From the NCBI GenBank assembly GCA_022823225.1, contig JAJDXM010000002.1, forward strand, positions 1-53,716: a stretch of DNA of 53,716 nucleotides, in the 5' to 3' direction. The notes under the pieces are model-generated. The model saw nothing but the letters and a program-made list of their open reading frames with translations, was not told the origin of the DNA and made no database searches. Positions 30,319-37,997 of the stretch are shown piece by piece (within the stretch, counting starts at the first letter, position 1; each line of letters starts with the position of its first letter). The position numbers and the translations under genes are program-made. Origin of the DNA: Gemmatimonadota bacterium. GTDB taxonomy: Bacteria > Gemmatimonadota > Gemmatimonadetes > Longimicrobiales > Gaopeijiaceae.

Positions 30319-31743
30319 GTGGTACGAATAGCAGAAATCGGCGATGGCTCGATCGCGGACGCCCTCGAGCTTCGCATCGGGTCCAGGATTCTCAAGGTCA
30401 ACGGCGCCCGGGTCCGGGACGGTATCGACTTTGCGTTCCTGACCGCGGAAGAGGAACTCCGGCTGGAGGTCCTGGATCCGGACGGGACCACCGTCGTCTG
30501 CGAGATCTCGCGCGACCCTTCCGAGAGCCTGGGGATCGTGCCCGCGCCGGACACGATCCGTGAATGCGCGAACGAATGCGTGTTCTGCTTCATCGACGGC
30601 AACCCTCCGGGCGCCCGCGATCCGCTCTGGCTGCGCGACGACGATTTCCGGCTGTCGTTCACCTACGGAAGCTACGTCACCCTTACGAATCTGGGACCGC
30701 GCGGGCTCCAGCGTCTGGTCGACCAGCGGCTCTCGCCGCTGTACGTGAGCGTGCACGCCACCAATCCGGAGCTCCGCGTCCGCCTCCTCAAGAACGACCG
30801 AGCGGGTCTCATCATGGACCAGCTGCGCTTCCTCCTCGACGGAGGGCTGGAGGTGCACGCTCAGGCCGTGCTCTGTCCGGACTGGAACGACGGAGAGGAA
30901 CTGGACCGCACGATCCGGGAACTCTACGCCCTCGGCGACGGTATCCTGTCGCTCTCCGTGGTCCCGGTCGGATTGACCCGCTACAACCTGAACCGTCCCG
31001 TGCGACTGCTGCGCCCCGGCGAGGCGGTGGCCGCGATCGCGCAGACGGAGCCCTTTCGCGAACGGGCCCTCAGGCGACGCGGGAAGCACTGGTGCTACGC
31101 CGCCGACGAACTCTTCCTGATCGGCGGGTGTGACGTTCCGGAGGCGGGCTACTACGACGACTGGCCACTTCTGGAGAACGGCGTGGGGGCGCTCCGGAAC
31201 CTGATCGACGGCTTCCGCGCGGGTGCGCACCGGCTCGGCCCCGTCGGGGACGTCCGCAGGATCCGGGTGGTGACGGGTACCTCGATGCGCCCCTGGTTCG
31301 AGGGATTTGCGCCGTCGATCTCCACAGCGATGAGGTGTCCGGTGGAGGTGGTCGCCATCGACAATCGCTACTTCGGGCCGTCGGTGACGGTGGCGGGGCT
31401 TCTTGCCGGGGACGACATCCTCCGGGGCGCGCAGGAGGACACGAAGGAAGGGGACCTGGTGCTCCTGCCGGCGACGGCACTCAACGACGATCGCGTCTTC
31501 ATCGACGGGGTGGCCTTCTCGGAGGTGGCCGCGCGGCTCGCTCCGGCGCGCGTGCGGACCGGCTACCAGGTTGTGGAGACCCTCCTGGGCGATGCCCGTG
31601 CCGATTCGGCCGCCGCGACGGGAAGCCGGTCCGGCATGGCGATCGAATCGCTTGTCACGGCGGCCGAAGCGTCGGCGGGCGCGGACAGCGGGGGCTTGCC
31701 GGGCGTGGCCAGCGCTGCGGCGGCCCCTTCCGCCAACCCGTGA
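30319..31743 (+). CDS. DUF512 protein, PDZ plus radical-SAM-like domain
   Basis: A 474-residue protein with a GTG start. The N-terminal about 65 residues form a PDZ-like domain (DALELRIGSRILKVNGARV), then a cysteine motif CANECVFCFID (about residues 81-91, C-x3-C-x2-C) that suits an iron-sulfur or radical-SAM site, and the DUF512 domain in the second half. In Clostridia and Cyanobacteria this family is also found, in Clostridia often next to der, as here. The reaction is unknown. The Ala-rich C-terminal tail (about 430-474) seems unstructured. The stop overlaps der (GTGA). Confidence 0.87.
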   Translation: MVRIAEIGDGSIADALELRIGSRILKVNGARVRDGIDFAFLTAEEELRLEVLDPDGTTVVCEISRDPSESLGIVPAPDTIRECANECVFCFIDGNPPGARDPLWLRDDDFRLSFTYGSYVTLTNLGPRGLQRLVDQRLSPLYVSVHATNPELRVRLLKNDRAGLIMDQLRFLLDGGLEVHAQAVLCPDWNDGEELDRTIRELYALGDGILSLSVVPVGLTRYNLNRPVRLLRPGEAVAAIAQTEPFRERALRRRGKHWCYAADELFLIGGCDVPEAGYYDDWPLLENGVGALRNLIDGFRAGAHRLGPVGDVRRIRVVTGTSMRPWFEGFAPSISTAMRCPVEVVAIDNRYFGPSVTVAGLLAGDDILRGAQEDTKEGDLVLLPATALNDDRVFIDGVAFSEVAARLAPARVRTGYQVVETLLGDARADSAAATGSRSGMAIESLVTAAEASAGADSGGLPGVASAAAAPSANP

Positions 31744-33053
31744 GCCTTCCGGTCGTCGCCGTGGTCGGGCGGCCCAATGTGGGCAAGTCGACCTTTTTCA
31801 ACCGGGCCATCGGGCAGCGGCTGGCGATCGTCGACGACACGCCCGGCGTAACTCGCGACCGGAACTTCGCGCGGGCGGAGTGGACCGGCCGTCACTTCTT
31901 CGTGGTCGATACCGGAGGCGTGGTCGAGGGATCGCACCGCGTGATCGACCGCCAGATCCGCGAGCAGGCGATGACGGCGGTGGAAGAGGCGGATGTCGTT
32001 CTCTTCATGGTCGATTCGAAGACGGGCGTGCATCCGCTCGACCAGAAACTGGCGGAGGTGCTGCGCAAGGTGTCAAAGCCGGTGCTGCTGACCGTCAACA
32101 AGGTCGACAATCATCCGCTGGAACGGTCCCACCTGGACTTCTGGGAACTGGGAATGGGCGAGCCCTACCCGGTGAGTTCCGTTGCGGGACGCGGCTTCGG
32201 CGACCTCTTCGACGCCCTGGTGCCGCTGCTGCCCGACGAGGAGGACGACGGCCCCTCGGGCGACATCCGGGTCGCGGTGATCGGCAAGCCGAACGCGGGC
32301 AAGTCGTCGCTGGTCAACCGGCTCTTCGGCGAGGACCGGGTGATGGTGTCGGAGGTGCCGGGCACCACCCGTGATCCCGTCGATCTTGCCATGAGATACC
32401 ACGGCAGGGAGATCACCTTCGTCGATACCGCGGGGCTGCGGCGACATGCGCGGATCCGGGATTCGGTCGAGTACTACAGTACGCTGCGCACCGCACGGGT
32501 CGTGCGTGACGCCGGGGTGTGTCTGGTGGTGATCGACGCCGCCGAAGGGCTGCACGTGCAGGACATCAAGGTGGCCGAGACAGCCTGGGAGGCCGGGTGC
32601 GGAGTGATCGCCGTTTGCAACAAATGGGACCTGGTCGAGAAGGAGACCTCCACCGCGCCCGAGTTCCAGCGGGAGGCGGCGCGCCGCGCCCCCTTCCTGA
32701 AGCACGTCCCGTTCCTGTTCGTTTCGGCGCTGACGGGCCTGCGGGTGCGAAAGACGCTGGACCTCGTGCTGGAGGTGGCCGAGCGCCGGACGCAGCGCGT
32801 GGCGACCCACGAGGTGAACGAGGCCGTCGAGGAGCTGGTGCGGCGGCAGCCCCCGCCGCACGCCCGGGGACGCCCGGTCCGGATCAAGTTCGGCACCCAG
32901 GCGGAGACCGAGCCGCCGACCTTCATCCTCTTCTCGAACCTGCCCGACGAGATCCCCGCTCACTATCGCCGTTACATTCTGAACTTCCTGCGCCGCCGGT
33001 GGGGCTTTCATGGAGTGCCGCTGCGGTTGAGGCTGCGCAAGAGCGGACGCTGA
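31740..33053 (+). CDS. der: Ribosome-associated double GTPase Der (EngA)
   Basis: Der has two GTPase domains in tandem and works in 50S maturation. From GTG 31740 (overlapping the DUF512 stop) the product is 437 residues. G1 motifs are GRPNVGKSTF (about 9-18) and GKPNAGKSSL (about 182-191), with DTGG and DTAG G3 motifs and NKVD/NKWD G4 motifs. A C-terminal KH-like domain follows (PPTFILFSNLPDEIPAHYRR). Length is normal. Confidence 0.96.
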   Translation: MSLPVVAVVGRPNVGKSTFFNRAIGQRLAIVDDTPGVTRDRNFARAEWTGRHFFVVDTGGVVEGSHRVIDRQIREQAMTAVEEADVVLFMVDSKTGVHPLDQKLAEVLRKVSKPVLLTVNKVDNHPLERSHLDFWELGMGEPYPVSSVAGRGFGDLFDALVPLLPDEEDDGPSGDIRVAVIGKPNAGKSSLVNRLFGEDRVMVSEVPGTTRDPVDLAMRYHGREITFVDTAGLRRHARIRDSVEYYSTLRTARVVRDAGVCLVVIDAAEGLHVQDIKVAETAWEAGCGVIAVCNKWDLVEKETSTAPEFQREAARRAPFLKHVPFLFVSALTGLRVRKTLDLVLEVAERRTQRVATHEVNEAVEELVRRQPPPHARGRPVRIKFGTQAETEPPTFILFSNLPDEIPAHYRRYILNFLRRRWGFHGVPLRLRLRKSGR

Positions 33054-33181
33054 GCGACCGGTCTGGATTCCGCCGAACCAAGGTTGTAGAGTCAAGCAGA
33101 AAGGTGCCCGGCGGCAGCCGCCCTGCCTGCCGCCCCCGCACGCCGGATCATCCTTCCCGCACAGGAGGCCGAACACCCCCC

Positions 33182-33859
33182 ATGATCGCTGCTCCCCTGC
33201 TGGTCCTGGCCGCCTACGCCGCAGGGGCGATCCCTGCGTCTTTCTGGACAGGCCGGTTCCTCTATGGGAAGGATCTCCGGAAGCTCGGGAGTCGCAATCT
33301 GGGGGCCACCAACGTTCAGCGGGTCCTTGGGTGGGGCGCGGCGATTCCCGTCGGACTCTTCGATGTCTTCAAGGGCTTCGCGCCGGCGTTCTGGTTCCCT
33401 GTGATGGACAACCGGACGGCCGGGTGGTGGGCGGTCGTCTACGGCGGCGCAGCGATCACCGGACACTGCTTTTCGTTCTGGGTGCGCTTTCGAGGCGGGA
33501 AGGGGGTCGCGACGAGCGGGGGCGTGCTGATCGCCATCGGGCCGCTGGCGGCCGGCGTTGGCGCCGGTGTGTGGCTTCTGACGCTTCTCGTGGCCAGGAG
33601 GGTTGCGGTCGCGTCGATTGCGGCGGCACTGTCTGTTCCGGTGACGGGGTTTTTCCTGGACCTCACGTACCCGATCATGGCCTTCCTGGTGCTCATGGCG
33701 GCCTTCGTCGTGTGGGCGCACCGCTCCAACATCCGGCGGATCCGCGCCGGGGAGGAACCCCGAATCGGGGATCCGCTCGAGGAAGGCGGCGGTACGGAAT
33801 CGGAAAGCGGCTCCCCGGGCGGGGACGGCCGGCCCGGCGGGGAGGGCGGAGGCCAGTGA
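33182..33859 (+). CDS. plsY: Acyl-phosphate:glycerol-3-phosphate acyltransferase PlsY
   Basis: PlsY makes lysophosphatidic acid, the first step of phospholipid synthesis. The 225-residue protein has about five membrane helices. The conserved motifs are GAIPASFWTGRFLYGKDLRK, GSRNLGATNVQR, and HCFSFWVRFRGGKGVATS. The C-terminal tail is Gly/Glu-rich and probably disordered. The frame is open further upstream across the end of der, but only ATG 33182 gives the known N-terminus. Its stop overlaps the GTG of gpsA. Confidence 0.94.
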   Translation: MIAAPLLVLAAYAAGAIPASFWTGRFLYGKDLRKLGSRNLGATNVQRVLGWGAAIPVGLFDVFKGFAPAFWFPVMDNRTAGWWAVVYGGAAITGHCFSFWVRFRGGKGVATSGGVLIAIGPLAAGVGAGVWLLTLLVARRVAVASIAAALSVPVTGFFLDLTYPIMAFLVLMAAFVVWAHRSNIRRIRAGEEPRIGDPLEEGGGTESESGSPGGDGRPGGEGGGQ

Positions 33860-34923
33860 CTTCCGGCGGGTGCGGCGCTTCCGGCACAACCACCCGGGTC
33901 TGTGTGATCGGGGCCGGCGCGTGGGGCACGACGCTGGCCAACCTCCTGGCCGGTTCCGGTGCCGATGTGCGCCTTTGGGCCCTGGAGCCGGACGTCGCGT
34001 CCTCCATCGAGGACTACGGGGAGAACACACTCTTTCTCCAGGGCGTGCCGCTCGAGCGCACCCGGCTGTCCGCGACGAACTCGCTGCCCGACGCGCTGGA
34101 TGGCGCCGAAGTGGTGGTATGGGTCTGTCCGGTTCAGCATTCCGCGGCGCTGCTGGCGCGGGCGGCCGCCTTCATTCCGCCCGGCGCGATCCTCGTGACC
34201 GCCTCGAAGGGGATCGAAATCACCACGTTGCGCCGCATGGACGAGGTTTTCGCCGACGTGCTGCCCGCGCGGCAAGCGGAGCGGCTCTGCGTACTGTCGG
34301 GCCCGAGCTTCGCCCGTGAGGTTTCCGCCGGCGCGCCCACGGCGGTCGCGGTTGCGAGCCGGCATCCACAGGCGCGCGATCGGATCCAGTCCCTCTTTCA
34401 GACGCGGCGCTTTCGGGTGTACACCAACCCGGATGTGGTTGGCGTGGAACTCGGCGGCGCGCTGAAGAACGTGATCGCCATCGCCGCGGGGGTCGCGGCC
34501 GGGTTGGAACTCGGCAACAACGCCGTGGCGGCGCTGATGACGCGGGGCCTCGCCGAAATCAGCCGTCTGGGCGTGTCGATGGGGGCGCGGGCGGAAACTT
34601 TCGCGGGTCTGGCCGGGATGGGGGATCTGGTGCTGACCTGTACGGGGGGACTCAGCCGCAACCGGACCGTCGGGTACCGCCTTGGCCGCGGTGAGTCGAT
34701 GGTCGAGATCATGGGGGGGGCGCGCACCGTTGCCGAGGGAGTCGCGACGGTGATGGCCGTGCACAAGCTCGCGCGCAGCCTGGGAGTGGAGATGCCGGTC
34801 TCGGCGGAGGTGTATCGAATCGTGGCCGAGGGCGCCGACCCGATGGAGGCTCTCGACCGCCTGATGACGCGGGAGCCCAAGCCCGAGCATCCGGACATCC
34901 ACCTGCAGCAAGCGAGGAGATAA
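33856..34923 (+). CDS. gpsA: NAD(P)-dependent glycerol-3-phosphate dehydrogenase GpsA
   Basis: GpsA supplies sn-glycerol-3-phosphate, the substrate of PlsY encoded just upstream. From GTG 33856 the product is 355 residues. The NAD(P) motif VIGAGAWGTTLANLLAGSG lies near residues 17-35, with SKGIE, GPSFAREVSAGAPTA and the catalytic Lys region GGALKNVIAIAAG downstream. The coupling plsY-gpsA by a 4-base overlap is functionally sensible. Confidence 0.95.
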   Translation: MTSGGCGASGTTTRVCVIGAGAWGTTLANLLAGSGADVRLWALEPDVASSIEDYGENTLFLQGVPLERTRLSATNSLPDALDGAEVVVWVCPVQHSAALLARAAAFIPPGAILVTASKGIEITTLRRMDEVFADVLPARQAERLCVLSGPSFAREVSAGAPTAVAVASRHPQARDRIQSLFQTRRFRVYTNPDVVGVELGGALKNVIAIAAGVAAGLELGNNAVAALMTRGLAEISRLGVSMGARAETFAGLAGMGDLVLTCTGGLSRNRTVGYRLGRGESMVEIMGGARTVAEGVATVMAVHKLARSLGVEMPVSAEVYRIVAEGADPMEALDRLMTREPKPEHPDIHLQQARR

Positions 34924-34925
34924 CC

Positions 34926-35282
34926 ATGGATCCGATCGCAAGGAAGACGTACTACTCGATCGGCGAGGTCAGTGCGCTGACCGGACTCGAGGCCCATGTG
35001 CTGCGCTACTGGGAGACCCAGTTCGACATGCTGTCGCCCAGCCGCAACCGTGGTGGAACGCGCGTGTACCGGATGCGGGAGATCGAGACCATCCTGCTGG
35101 TCAAGCACCTCCTCCACGAGAAGTGTTTCACGATCGAGGGCGCCCGGAAGGAGCTGGAGACCATGCGTTCGGGCGGAGATATCTCCGAGACGCGCAGGCT
35201 GAACGCCGAGCCGGCAGTGATGTCGCTCATCAAGGACGGGCTCGACAACCTTCGCGACACCCTTACCCTCCCGAAGGGCTGA
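34926..35282 (+). CDS. MerR-family transcriptional regulator
   Basis: A 118-residue protein. The N-terminal winged helix is typical: YYSIGEVSALTGLEAHVLRY with the following WETQFDMLSPSRNRGG, then a helical region IETILLVKHLLHEKCFTIEG. The C-terminal about 35 residues lack the cysteines of metal-sensing MerR proteins. This short, cysteine-free type beside gpsA and surE is common in several phyla; its target is not known. ATG 34926 follows gpsA by 2 bases and has AGGAG upstream. Confidence 0.88.
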   Translation: MDPIARKTYYSIGEVSALTGLEAHVLRYWETQFDMLSPSRNRGGTRVYRMREIETILLVKHLLHEKCFTIEGARKELETMRSGGDISETRRLNAEPAVMSLIKDGLDNLRDTLTLPKG

Positions 35283-35295
35283 CGGCGGCGTCCGC

Positions 35296-36042
35296 GTGCG
35301 AATCCTCTGCACCAACGACGACGGCTACTTGTCGCCGGGGATCCGGGTGCTGGCCGAAGCGGCCCACCAGATCGGCTCTGTCGATATCGTGGCGCCGGAC
35401 CGTGAGCAAAGCGCATCGAGCAGCGCGCTGACCCTGCACCGGCCCCTCCGGGCACGCAAGACGCACGACGGCACGACGATCATCGACGGGACGCCGACCG
35501 ATTGCGTGATCCTGGCGGTGACCGAACTCCTCGACACCCACCCCGACCTCTGCGTATCGGGCGTCAACAACGGCCCGAACATGGGGGAGGACGTGCTATA
35601 CTCGGGCACCGTGGCCGCGGCGATGGAGGCGACGATGGTGGGGATTCCGGCGGTCGCGTTCTCCTACGTCGGCCGGGAGATCGCGGAACTGGAAGGGTGG
35701 CAGCCGATCGTGAGCAGTCTGCTCAGGCAGTTCCTCGCCCGGGGGATTCCCCCCCACGAGCTCCTCAATGTGAACCTGCCACCGCTGCCGCCCGGCGACG
35801 TGCGCGGCGTGAGGGTCACGAATCTGGGTCGGCGGCGGTACAGCGAATCCATCACGCGCGCGCCCGATCCGTCGGGACGCGAGTACTACTGGATCGGCGG
35901 CGGTTCCACCATGTGGACCGGCGGGCCGGACTCGGACTTTCGCGCCATCAGGGACGGCTACATCTCCGTGACCCCGCTGCACCTCGACCTGACGAGCTAC
36001 CAGCGCCTCGACGAGGTGCGCGGCTGGAACCTGCACCCGTGA
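35296..36042 (+). CDS. surE: 5'/3'-nucleotidase SurE
   Basis: SurE dephosphorylates nucleoside monophosphates. The 248-residue product starts at GTG 35296 with the active-site motif MRILCTNDDGYLSPGI (metal-binding Asp-Asp), then VAPDREQSASSSALTL with the conserved Ser, and VSGVNNGPNMGEDVLYSGTV with the conserved Asn. Length is normal. It lies 13 bases after the MerR gene. Confidence 0.95.
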   Translation: MRILCTNDDGYLSPGIRVLAEAAHQIGSVDIVAPDREQSASSSALTLHRPLRARKTHDGTTIIDGTPTDCVILAVTELLDTHPDLCVSGVNNGPNMGEDVLYSGTVAAAMEATMVGIPAVAFSYVGREIAELEGWQPIVSSLLRQFLARGIPPHELLNVNLPPLPPGDVRGVRVTNLGRRRYSESITRAPDPSGREYYWIGGGSTMWTGGPDSDFRAIRDGYISVTPLHLDLTSYQRLDEVRGWNLHP

Positions 36043-36109
36043 CCGACACCGCGCGCGTGGACGGTGGTCCCGAGTCGGCCCATCGGCGGCCGCCGAGGTC
36101 GCTGAACCC

Positions 36110-37384
36110 GTGAGGCACTGGCTCGGCAACAGCCTCCGCGGCCTGTGCATGGGCGCCGCGGACGTGATTCCGGGCGTTTCCGGGGGGACCGTGGCGCTGA
36201 TCCTGGGGATCTATCCGCGGCTGATCGACGCAGTCGCCGGCATTGGCCCCGGGCTCCTTCGCAGGCTCGGCGCGCGGTCGTTCTGGCGCCGCCTGGGCGC
36301 CGGACTGAGGGCCCCCGAACGGCTCTCGGACGACTCGACGGGCGAAGATGCGGCGCGCGTCCTCCTGCTTGCGTTCCTGGGAGCCGGAATCCTCCCGGCC
36401 ATTGCGGTTGGAGCCAGCGTTCTCCCGGCTCTGCTGGGTCACTACCCGGCCCACATGCGTGGCCTCTTCCTCGGACTGGTGCTGGCTTCGGCCACCGTTC
36501 CCTGGCGGGCGCTGGAGCGAAGAGGGCCTTCCCGGTGGCTGCCGGCCCTGGGAGCGGCAGCAGCTTCCGCCTGGTTCGCCGGGCTCGGGGAGTTGGGGGG
36601 CGGGCGGGCGCAGGGTGTGGTATCGCTGGAATTCGAGGAACCGCTGGTCGCGGAGGTGCGGTTGACGCCGCGGAACCTCACCCTTGAGCTGCCGGGAGAA
36701 GGGGCCCACCTGGAGGTGACGTTCGGGCCGGCGGGTTCGGCAACCATCGCGCCCGGCAGCACCGCCGCCGAGATCGCGGTCGTGGCGCGGCAGGTCGGCA
36801 GCGCGGGGAACGCGCCCGCGGGATCTATGCGGCTCGTGGAAAGCCCGGTCCCGATCGCCGCCGTGTCGCAGCCCGATGCGGCCGCCGGGGGCAGGGATCC
36901 CGGGCTCGGGTACATCTTCCTGGGCGGGGTGCTGGCGATTTCGGCGATGGCGCTCCCCGGGGTCTCGGGCGCCTTCGTGCTGCTGCTCCTCGGCCTGTAC
37001 CAGTATGTCCTGTACACGCTGGCGCTTGCGATCTACCAGCGCGAAGCGCAGGCCCTGGTCGTCGTCGGCACGCTCGTCGTGGCATTCGCGGCCGGCCTGC
37101 TCACCATCGTGCGAGTGCTGAAGCGGCTGCTCTCAAGGTGGCGGGACGCAACCCTGGCGGTCCTCGTCGGCCTCATGCTGGGCTCGCTGCGCAAGCTCTG
37201 GCCCTTCACCGCCTACTCGGAAGACGGCAGCGAGGTCGCGGCCCTGCCGGCGCTCAACGATCCGCAGACGGCTGTGGTCGCGCTCCTCTTCGCGGCGGGC
37301 GTGGGCGTCGTGCTGCTGCTGAACGCCGCGGGCCGAAGGCGTCCCCGCCAGGGGCCAGGCCCGGGGTCGGCCGCCCGGGGGTAG
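36110..37384 (+). CDS. DUF368 membrane protein with inserted periplasmic domain
   Basis: A 424-residue membrane protein. It carries the DUF368 hallmark twice, as CMGAADVIPGVSGGTVALIL (about 12-31) and as AMALPGVSGAFVLLLLGLYQ (about 280-299), which fits an internal duplication with re-entrant loops. Proteins of this family have been linked to undecaprenyl phosphate recycling (the PopT/UptA question). Between the two halves, about residues 165-265 form a beta-rich soluble insert (EFEEPLVAEVRLTPRNLTLE, then further strands) that I do not expect in short family members. The start is GTG 36110. Confidence 0.82.
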   Translation: MRHWLGNSLRGLCMGAADVIPGVSGGTVALILGIYPRLIDAVAGIGPGLLRRLGARSFWRRLGAGLRAPERLSDDSTGEDAARVLLLAFLGAGILPAIAVGASVLPALLGHYPAHMRGLFLGLVLASATVPWRALERRGPSRWLPALGAAAASAWFAGLGELGGGRAQGVVSLEFEEPLVAEVRLTPRNLTLELPGEGAHLEVTFGPAGSATIAPGSTAAEIAVVARQVGSAGNAPAGSMRLVESPVPIAAVSQPDAAAGGRDPGLGYIFLGGVLAISAMALPGVSGAFVLLLLGLYQYVLYTLALAIYQREAQALVVVGTLVVAFAAGLLTIVRVLKRLLSRWRDATLAVLVGLMLGSLRKLWPFTAYSEDGSEVAALPALNDPQTAVVALLFAAGVGVVLLLNAAGRRRPRQGPGPGSAARG

Positions 37385-37410
37385 CCGGCGTCGCCGCGCC
37401 GCTGCCGGCT
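37383..37410. terminator. Inverted repeat between convergent genes
   Basis: AGCCGGC (37383-37389) pairs with GCCGGCT (37404-37410) around a 14-base loop, in the 30-base gap between the DUF368 gene and the cupredoxin gene read from the other strand. A GC-rich hairpin without a T run; a bidirectional terminator is likely by position only. Confidence 0.35.
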
Positions 37411-37414
37411 GCCG

Positions 37415-37996
37415 CTAGCGCCGCAGTCCGGAGTCGCCCGACTCCGACACCTCGAACCCGATCCACATCCCCGTGACCGCGTTCGCCGGAACCGGACACA
37501 CGAGCGCGTACTCGCCGGCTTCCGACGCGACGAACGTGATGCTCGCGGTTCCGCCGCCGGGCGCCGTGGACTCCGTCATCGACGTGGGGTTGGGAGTGAT
37601 CGCGCCGTCGAACACGGGCGTGGTGTCGTCGAAGTAGGGGGGAAAGCTGGCCGCCCTTGCGAGCACGCCGACGCTGTGGTGGTGGGCGGGATCGCGATTC
37701 TCGAAGTTGACCGTGACGGTGTAGCCGGCGGGGACCACCACCGTGGCCTCGCCGGCCGCATAGCCGTTGAAGTTCCAGCGGTTGTTCGCGTCGGTCTCGC
37801 CCGCCACCAGGTCGATGGTGACCGTACGCGCCGCGTCGTCCACCGCGATCCAGTCCGCGGGCATTGCATCGGAGGCTGCGGCGTCCGCAGGCGTGGCGAT
37901 GCCGGGCTCCGACGCGGGCAGGTCGCCCTCCTCCCCGCTTCCGCATCCGAGGAGAGCGGCGGCACACAGCATCGGCAGCGTTGATGGTCTCGACAT
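37415..37996 (-). CDS. Cupredoxin-like lipoprotein with His-to-Asn ligand change
   Basis: A 193-residue protein starting at ATG 37996. The signal peptide ends in the lipobox LLGC (Cys18). Residues about 48-185 form a cupredoxin of the sulfocyanin/rusticyanin type, with the first His ligand in DPAHHHSVG (105-107) and the C-terminal ligand loop CPVPANAVTGMW. There Cys167 and Met177 are in place, but the second His, five residues after the Cys, is Asn172. The codon AAC is one base from CAC. It starts 1 base after the TPR-thioredoxin gene, so the two are co-transcribed; a redox or copper-related role at the envelope is inferred. Confidence 0.8.
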   Translation of the reverse strand: MSRPSTLPMLCAAALLGCGSGEEGDLPASEPGIATPADAAASDAMPADWIAVDDAARTVTIDLVAGETDANNRWNFNGYAAGEATVVVPAGYTVTVNFENRDPAHHHSVGVLARAASFPPYFDDTTPVFDGAITPNPTSMTESTAPGGGTASITFVASEAGEYALVCPVPANAVTGMWIGFEVSESGDSGLRR

Positions 37997-37997
37997 C

